A stretch of 64,000 bases of DNA, taken from assembly GCA_038363925.1 (NCBI GenBank), contig JAQQWL010000015.1, positions 2,666,001-2,730,000 on the forward strand, read 5' to 3'. Below, piece by piece: positions 56,862 to 64,000 of the stretch. The first letter of the stretch is position 1. Each line of letters opens with the position of its first letter. The position numbers were made by a program, and so were the translations under genes. The stretch comes from Apiospora phragmitis. Its lineage: Eukaryota > Ascomycota > Sordariomycetes > Amphisphaeriales > Apiosporaceae. Below the pieces are notes generated by a model. It had not been told where the DNA came from. It saw only the letters and a list, made by a program, of their open reading frames with translations, and ran no database searches.

Positions 56862-59175
56862 TGGGGGGTGAAGGTGAGGCAGGTTGGGTATTTGGTGCTC
56901 GATGATGGGACGGAAGCTGTGTCCTTGTTTCTTGGTGACTTGGGTCGGTTGTCGTGTTGAAGAGGAGAAGAAAGTCTGGGACCTGAGCTGAGAAATTTCC
57001 GCCCCTATATACCTAAAAGGGGTCGCCGATGGCCCCCACTATGTGCTTGTTTTCACCTTGTCAGCGATACCTCTCCGATGACTTACCGTTGCATTCGCTG
57101 CCCGAGTGCTATCAAACTTTGGCCTTGAGTCACGGTGGCATGGTATCTCAGTGAAAACATTCTGCAAACCCTGCATGGTTGTAGGCGTCACAGACAGCAA
57201 GCACAAGTAACGGCTACTGAGACGTTTAAGAGAATGGTGAATACAATCAACACACTGATCCTGTACGCTATATAGTGGTATACGGATACCGTTTTAACTC
57301 AGGAGTGCAGGGAGAATACAGAGACAATAGTGACTGTCCTGGGGAAGCCCTGAGCCATACCTGATCACGAAGACTAAGAAGCACTATTCACGAGTCACAG
57401 GGACCTTCTGCAAATAGGCAATTAATGAATTCAAACTGCAGATATGTGTCTACGGCAGAACCGTGGATTTACGCCTTATTATAGAATCTGCCGGAAGATT
57501 TCATTTCGGCAGCCAAATCAGCCCTAACATCATGATATCCAGAGTAAGTATTCATGGAATTGGTGAATGCAACGAATTTCACTTGGTCACTGTGACTGTT
57601 TTCCCTGTATAGGAGAGGTAGTGAGTAACGAAGCAGGTAGGCCCAATGCTAAGTCGGCATGATTCCGTCCCAATTGCCGAGCTAATAGTACTAATACGTC
57701 AAGCAGTTCCGTCCGAGCATGTTCATTCGACTGGTATTCTTCTCTAAACTTTTACTGCCATGTCCCATTCCTATCTGTATAAACTACAGGCTTCTTGACG
57801 GATTAGTAGCGATGTCAGAACAGAAATGTGAGGAGAGGCTAATGAAACACAGCCGTGTAACGTAGCCAAAGATCACATTCACCAGTGCTCCCAGTCCATA
57901 ATCAGGTGTCTCTGTGTTTGCGCCACAGATAGGGCCTTCTCAACACTCATGTCATCTGCCCCCAAACCTCTCCTGGGGCCCAGGGTTCGTCAGTGCATCC
58001 CCTGCAACCATGCTTGCGAAGGAGACCAAGGTTCACAGGGCAGAGTTTGCCTGTCTCAGGGCCTTACGGCATCAGCCACCAAAATCTTATCGCCACCTTC
58101 TTTTTTCTGTTTTGCCGCAGGATGACATCTTCTTCACGGTTTTAGATTGGCCTAGAGGGTGCCAACCCAGTGGTTACAGGCAGTAACACTTCTATTTCGG
58201 GGCCAAAGGTTTGAGACACGAGAAAACCCTGCATGTTCCTCTGCATGGCGGACTGCGTTGGGGAAGCATGACGACTGTCAGGGACGACTCAAAGTTGTGG
58301 CGATATGGGTGGGTGAGTAAGCCAAACTAAGCTGTCTGTAATGATTAGCAGACAAAAAGCCGGAGGCTTGGGTTTCGTAAGATCGAATCTAGCAGGTTGC
58401 CCAGCCTCACTATAATCATGCCGTTCGTGATCGAAAACCGAAGGTCGGTACTAGAGACATGTCGACTAGAGTGAACTTGTCTCATATTGCTTGCAGCATT
58501 AGGTAGTTATCCCGCGCACTGATAATGACACTCATCCGTGCCCAAGACATGCAGGCCTCCCAACTAGTCCCAACACAATAGCCTGCCTTAGCGCCTACTC
58601 AAATCTCACGACAATTTCCTCTCTCGGTCATGATCTCGAACTCTATTCCCGGCCCTCCGATCCCGATTCGGTTTTGGCATTCTTCTTTCCTCAGCCACCA
58701 CGATTTGGCGTACAAAGCCCCGACCCTCGCCCGCCCTGCGTTCTAGAAATACGTCAGCAATCAACGTTGTCTCAGAAAATTGGTCTGGGCCCCTTGGCCT
58801 GCCTGTCACTGCGCCATACATTTGGCATGGCCCCTGTAACCCAACCTACTCTATTACCTGTGATAGCCTCTATCCGCCAGGATGACTGAAGGACGTTGCA
58901 AGCCTTCCGAAGCTTGCGATGCCGGGGATGCCGGCAAGCTTCCAAGACAAAAAGTCAATCGCCGCTGCCCGCTTCTTTGGGTCTTTCGTATATAGCTACC
59001 CAAGTGCACCTTGCCTGGTCCTGTTCGCCGGCGGCCCGCTTTCTTGTTTATATTACTTTTCGAACAACTTGTGATCAGCACGTATACACTTCTAAACCAT
59101 TTCGGATCAGCCATTTTTTTAGACAGGAAGAAGGCCATCGCGAAATTCTTCTGAGCTAGGGACCCAATTAAGAGG
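56862..59175. other. Long intergenic region, no gene seen
   Basis: No frame with a recognisable domain was found on either strand, and no RNA gene or clear repeat. The last few hundred bases should contain the promoter of the GPI-protein gene. Confidence 0.45.
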
Positions 59176-60391
59176 ATGAAGACAACAACACGATCCATGC
59201 GGCTCCTGCCATACCTAGGGTTGACCGTACTACTGCTGGAGGAAACCACAGCTCAAGAGTCATCATCCTCCTCCGCCTTGGTATACCAACCCAGCTCGGG
59301 GGCAGCATCTTCATACACTTATGATGGCACCTCGAGCTATGTAGCCCCATCAGATCAAGCAGCAGTCACTTCAAGCACATCAGCGCAGCCTCCCCCGCCG
59401 ACACCTCCACCACCGTCGACTACCTCGACGACGTCACAAGCCCCGGCCGTAGCGACGAGCATCGTCTACACGACTGTCACCAGCTACATCGTAGACCCCG
59501 GCGCCGCGGAGCCTTCGACGAGCAGTTCCACCATCTACTACACCCCTCCCAGCGTCAGCCCCACGACGACGGTGATAGTAGACAGCTACTTGCCCACTAC
59601 CACTTCCACGAGCACATTTGTCACACAGTACTACAACGCGACGACGGAGACGACAAGTTCTTCTACCAGCAGCAGCTCCACCGATACCTGGTGGACCCCC
59701 TCTCCTTCATCCTCCGCGCCCTCGTCCTCCTGGGAGAGCCCATCACAACAACCCTCATCATCCTGGCCATCTTCCTCCTGGGACGGCCAACATACGAGCC
59801 ACGACCACGGCCCCCCACCCTCCACCACGACGGTCTTCGCCCTCCCCTCCTCGACCGACGCCTCGGCCTACCTGCACCACGTCTTCCCGCCCACGGCGGC
59901 GCAGCCGACCTGGGCGACGGGGTCCTTCTACACCCAGCTGGCGTCAGCGCTGTACGCCGTGGACCGCTCGTTCGCGGGCCGCCCCGACTACGCGACCATC
60001 GTGGCGGCCATCTCGAGCGCGGGCGACGGCGATTCCCCGCAGGTCTCCGAGTCCATTGCCAAGTCCGCGTGGGGCTGGGCCGCCGTCACGACCAACGGGT
60101 GGTACCAGAGCGACGTGCCGAAGCCGCTGCAGACGGACGTCGCGGAGTACGTGCGCGCGTGGCACGGGGCCGAGTCGAGTGTGCTGGAGGATGTGCAGAA
60201 GGCCGATACGACGGCTACGGGGAAGTCGGGCGGCAGTGGTGGGTCTGGTTCTGGTAGCGGGGGAAAAAGGGGGTGGTGGCGGCGGCGGTGCCAGTTCTTC
60301 GGAAGGGGCTCCACTACCGGGAAGGGACGGCTTGAGGATGATGGTTGGGGTGGTGGCCGGCCTATTGGCTGGTGTAATAGGGCTGTTGTGA
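59176..60391 (+). CDS. Ser/Thr-rich GPI-anchored cell-wall protein, one frameshift
   Basis: It starts MKTTTRSMRLLPYLGLTVLLLEETTA, a signal peptide. A Ser/Thr/Pro-rich region with YTTVTSYIV and FVTQYYNATTE segments (about 30-225) is typical of heavily O-mannosylated wall proteins. A conserved-looking globular part follows (about 230-345: SFYTQLASALYAVDRSFAG, AAISSAGDGD, SAWGWAAVTTNGWYQSDVP). The frame as written runs to 60534 with an unlikely Arg/Trp-rich end. Removing one G of the run at 60259-60263 instead gives GSGEKGGGGGGGASSSEG and then a hydrophobic tail (MMVGVVAGLLAGVIGLL) stopping at 60391. That is a textbook GPI-attachment signal (about 404 residues). I annotate to 60391 on this basis. 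Confidence 0.82.
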
Positions 60392-61416
60392 TGATGAAAC
60401 TACACTTCGGCCGTTCACATGGGTTCATGATTACACGCTCCTTTTCTTTGGTCTTTTTTTTTTTGGTTAATCTGATGAGACTCCCCAGCGCTGCTTCACA
60501 AATTACTACTACTAATCGTTCTCATGTAGTATAATAATAATGAACATACCCTCTTACATGAGACATGAGTTTTCTGGTTTAGGTTTGTCGGTCTTCGACT
60601 AAACAATTGCTGCTTTGAGAAGCCATATCTTATAGTGACCTAAAGCTGCATGATGCTGCTTGAGTAAGGTCGTGGATGGATTGGTGTTATGGTACTTTCT
60701 ATTGAAGTAGGATGCATGGATTATGGGCAATTTTGTTGATTAAAGAGGGATTAAAGAGGGATTAAAGAGGGGATGAAAAGAGCTCTAAGGTGCAGCCTTG
60801 AGATGTGACTATAGGTGTGTACAGGCGAGGCACATGACTACCATCTCAAGACTTTTGGATGTTCCGCTTTGTGGGTTGACATGAACAGGTTGTATGCTGC
60901 AGAAGAGGCCGTGGTGGGAAAACGGGGTTACTCACTGTCCATCAAGGGGACAATAGGGCTGTCTTCATCAAGTGAAGGTACTCGAGCTATGCATGCTGAG
61001 CTCGCTATAGGAACCGCTGTAACACCTTAGGCAACGACAACTCCCTCTATTCAGGAACTTACGACGTGAAGTAATCGTGACCACGATGGCACTTTACTTT
61101 TTACTGGCTCATGTGTACGGAAGCTGACGTCTCACAGTTGACGAATGCCTCACCTTGAATTAACCTGACTTGCCAACTTCAGCTTCATCAGACGAGGGCA
61201 GATGCACACTCTCACATACCGATGACGACACCACATACCAACTATCAAATGACAGCGAACTCATCATATTTTCGTCCAAAGGTTCTTGTGCACGCACACC
61301 AACGTTATAACGGTCGCAGAGAGCGTATATTCGTCCCAAGGTCTTTGTACATCTCACACCACCGTGACAACCGCCATTGATCATTCATACTACAACAGCC
61401 AGGGACCTCATTGACA
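60392..61416. other. Intergenic region, no gene seen
   Basis: It contains an 11-bp tandem repeat (listed separately). Nothing else with coding or RNA character is visible. Confidence 0.45.
60738..60770 (+). repeat. 11-bp tandem repeat, three units
   Basis: The unit GATTAAAGAGG is repeated three times without mismatch, followed by GGATG. Confidence 0.9.
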
Positions 61417-62778
61417 ATGCCTTCCTTCAATGAGAGCTGGATTCTGCTCGGGCTCGGCCTCTCCGTCATCGCCGCCCGAACAGGCATGCGCATCGCCACC
61501 ATGGGCTTCCGCAGGTTGGCCGCCGACGACTTCTTGATGCTGATAGCCGCAGTGAGTAGCGCAAAAGACTACCTGAACTACTCTTATAGGAAGGTGGAAG
61601 TTCCGTCCCATGTACTAATGAACTCTGTATCAACAGTTACTCTTCATTGCCGAGACCATGCTGGCGTACAGTGTCGGCGCCTGGTGGCTGGGCTTTGCCA
61701 ATAACGGCTTGAAAGATGAGGAGAGAGCAACATATGCCACTGACTCTTATATGACACGGCTCATGTGAGTTACCATTATCGTCCTTTTCTATGGCTCACA
61801 CACATCTCGACAGAGAAGCTGACCCAGAGTTTTCGCAGCATCGCGGGATCCAAGACGCAGATCGCCGGCCAAAACAGCTACACGGCCATGCTCTGGACGT
61901 TGAAGACAGCCGTCTGCTCATTTTACTACCGACTCACGGTGAGATTGCTTGCTTCTTCATCCTCAAACATCATATCTGTCTGTTGTCATGGCTGCTAATC
62001 AACCCATGTATAATCTTGTCAGCATGATTTGGCTGGCTACAAGTATCGCATCCGAGTCGCCTTCGGGTTCATCTTCGTCAGTTGGTTTACGGTGCACATG
62101 ACCCTCTTGGCCGGCTGCTTCCCCTTCTACAAGTACTGGCAGTTCTATCCGGACCCAGGAAGTGAGTCCAACTTAGGCGTGCGGATCGATAATGATAGGA
62201 GGTCATTTGCTAACACACTCGGTTCTCTCAAGACTTCTGTCAAGCCGCCGTGTCGAAAGTGTTCATTTTAACGTGCTTCATCCTCGACATACTGACAGAC
62301 ACGTATCTGTTGTCGATCCCATTGCCGATGCTTTGGCGCACCGACCTGCCGAAGCCGAAGAAGATCGGTCTCTCCGTGGTGTTCTCCGGCGCCATCTTCG
62401 TCATGGTCGCGGCCCTGCTCCGATGCTATTTCATCATGGCGGTAATTATTAGCAGTCATCATCATATGAGATATTGTTGTTATTGTATAAAAGAGCCAAA
62501 GCAAGCTAACTTGAACTGAAAACGGGCAGGATTCCAAGGACGGCGCCTCGCAGTCCGGCGAATGGGCGTGTCGCGAGACGTTCGTCGCCGTGGTCACGTC
62601 GAATGTGCCGGTCATCTGGTCATGCGGTCGGATCCTGCTCGGACCCCAGGGTCGGTTTCCGTCACTCATGTCATGGTCTCGAGGCACGGACAGCGTCGGC
62701 AGTAGCAAGACACCGGAGCACAGCAGCGATGCCAGCACCTCCACGAATGCCAACCCACAGGGATCGCCGATGGTATGA
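61417..62778 (+). CDS. Pth11/rhodopsin-like fungal integral membrane protein, six exons
   Basis: Exons are 61417-61551, 61637-61764, 61839-61938, 62023-62161, 62233-62441 and 62530-62778, with five canonical introns (donors GTGAGT, GTGAGA or GTAATT). They give 319 residues in one frame. Landmarks are RIATMGFRRLAADDFLML, ETMLAYSVGAWWLGFANNG, GQNSYTAMLWTLKTAVCSFYY, YKYRIRVAFGFIFVSWFTV, GCFPFYKYWQFYPDPGNFC, LDILTDTYLLSIPLPMLW, LRCYFIM and WACRETFVAVVTSNVPVIW. These are the conserved blocks of the fungal rhodopsin-domain/Pth11-related family with about six to seven membrane helices. There is no N-terminal CFEM domain. The Ser/Thr-rich C-terminus (SKTPEHSSDASTSTNANP) is probably cytoplasmic. Members are thought to sense surface or nutrient cues; the ligand is unknown. 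The reading frame is intact. Confidence 0.9.
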
Positions 62779-64000
62779 TGAAGAAGACGAGGAAGGGAAA
62801 ACCCGGGGCGGGCGGCAGAATGGATAAATGCGAGGTTCGAGGGGCAGCAATTGAAGCTACTGCAATTGGCTAAAAGGGTCGGTTCATGGAAGAAGAAAAA
62901 GAGTGGCGATGGGTTTCAGGAAGTCGGCGTCGCTTCTCAATGCCTAGAAGCGCAGTTGGGCGGGAAGAGCAATTGAGTTTTGGACGCTTGGGGGATGGGT
63001 GAATGGCACAGTCGCAGAAAAGTTTCGTGGATGTTCTGCGTCAAGCAACCATTTCGAGCAGGAGCGTTGTTCTGCGCGGATCATGTTTTCGTCTCGTAGC
63101 AGCAAGATGAGTCCTCTTGCCAGTGTGCTTAAGCGATGCAACGATTCCATTTCGTGACGGTCGGTGACGCGGAATTCGTCGTGCCTAGGCGTGAAAGGCC
63201 CAAGGAAAGCCACAAGTATCTAGGTAGGTTAGCTGAAGTCGGATAAACCGCCCTAAACGTCAGCCAGAGAAGCGAGCGGAAAAAAAGAAGCAATTGAAGC
63301 CTACGTACCTAGTAAGCAGCCGGAGAATGAGCCAAGAAGCATCGAGTTTGGTGGTGGTGACATTAGCAAAACGTTGCAATGGGAGGGCTCCCCTAATTGA
63401 CGTTGTTGGCACCCGACGTCGTCAACGCTTGAGCCTCATTTGCTTGGCGATAGGGGGCGGTCTTCTGGGCGGTCAGCCGGCTTTTAGTGCTGGGCAGCCC
63501 TAAAAGATCGGCGCCCCGTTTCATAATGCACCCGCTTCTCCCCAGGGAATCTCCGACAGGTCCTGTGACAGCTTCCGACGAGAACGGTTTCTTCCACTTC
63601 TTTTTCTTCTGCACTTGGCTCGTTTGGCCGTCTTGATCATTCATCAGATACGGTAATGCTTCTATTGATAGTAGGCATTAGCTGCGAATTCGGCGATAAG
63701 ATGAGTTGAATCACTGCTATCTGGATGCACGCGTCAGCGTTTCTCAATTGCCCGCCACCATCAGTCTCCGTTGCAGCGTTCCAACGCTCCAACACTCCAA
63801 AACAATGCAACATCACTACGATCGGAGCTTCATCCCTTATTCTCTCATCCGAACACCATCCGTCCTTTCTGTGGCCCACGTAAGGCGTCAGCCCAGCCCT
63901 TATCCATAGCGATTACGCACGCCGATTTGGCCGTGGCAGTGACGGCTGTAACCGGAAGTTTATTGCCCAGATGTTCCGTTTGGTTTGGATCAATGTTTGG
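62779..64000. other. Right-end intergenic region, no gene seen
   Basis: Only short frames occur, without recognisable domains on either strand. Confidence 0.45.

Noticed and set aside
60392..60534. C-terminal extension of the Ser/Thr-rich protein to 60534
   Set aside because: The extension follows a G-run frame slip; the alternative frame ends in a proper GPI signal at 60391.

Overview
The window reads as nuclear DNA of a filamentous ascomycete (Pezizomycotina, most like a Sordariomycete). Genes carry short introns of about 60-100 bp with GTAAGT-type donors and CTAAC/CTGAC-type branch sites. The gene families are typical of such fungi: a PDR multidrug ABC transporter, GH72, an ent-kaurene-oxidase-like P450, HET and NACHT incompatibility proteins, a Pth11/rhodopsin-like membrane protein and a Ser/Thr-rich GPI protein. 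About 17.5 kb of very AT-rich, stop-riddled transposon remains fits repeat-induced point mutation (RIP). The species cannot be named from the sequence.

Left arm (1-24.6 kb). The N-terminal half of a mitochondrial-type DEAH helicase runs off the left edge. It is followed by a full-length PDR ABC transporter, a fungal membrane protein with an in-frame TAG, a GH72 glucanosyltransferase-like gene, a carboxylesterase relic without its catalytic serine, and a P450. A HET-domain gene and a NACHT-type NLR gene, both broken, lie beside the repeat block.

Centre (24.6-42.1 kb). This is an AT-rich block with no intact genes. Recognisable parts are three copies of a roughly 200-bp LTR, a Ty1/copia RNase H fragment, two full-length and one truncated copy of a 1.86-kb Fot1-like element, one full and one truncated copy of a 1.9-kb pogo-like element, and a Tad-like LINE into which both DNA transposons have inserted. 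A 0.7-kb island of normal composition (29.64-30.34 kb) holds the N-terminus of an O-methyltransferase gene.

Right arm (42.1-64 kb). Two convergent paralogous secreted-protein genes lie next to the repeat block. Then come two relatives of a small membrane-protein family with a YRWWV motif, a possible further member of that group, a single-pass membrane protein with a Cys-rich ectodomain, a small membrane protein, a C2H2-like zinc-finger protein, a GPI-anchored Ser/Thr-rich wall protein and a Pth11-like receptor.

Two patterns cross the window. First, six gene models need exactly one base removed to stay in frame, five of them in a G/C run of 4-6 bases; this points to sequence error, or to real indels, at those runs. 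Second, several accessory genes are cut by in-frame TAG codons at positions where Gln (CAG) would fit. That agrees with CpA-to-TpA mutation near a RIP-affected region. The long ABC transporter has no internal TAG and ends in TAG, which argues against a changed genetic code. No operon or secondary-metabolite cluster is evident: the P450, the esterase relic and the O-methyltransferase fragment do not form one.
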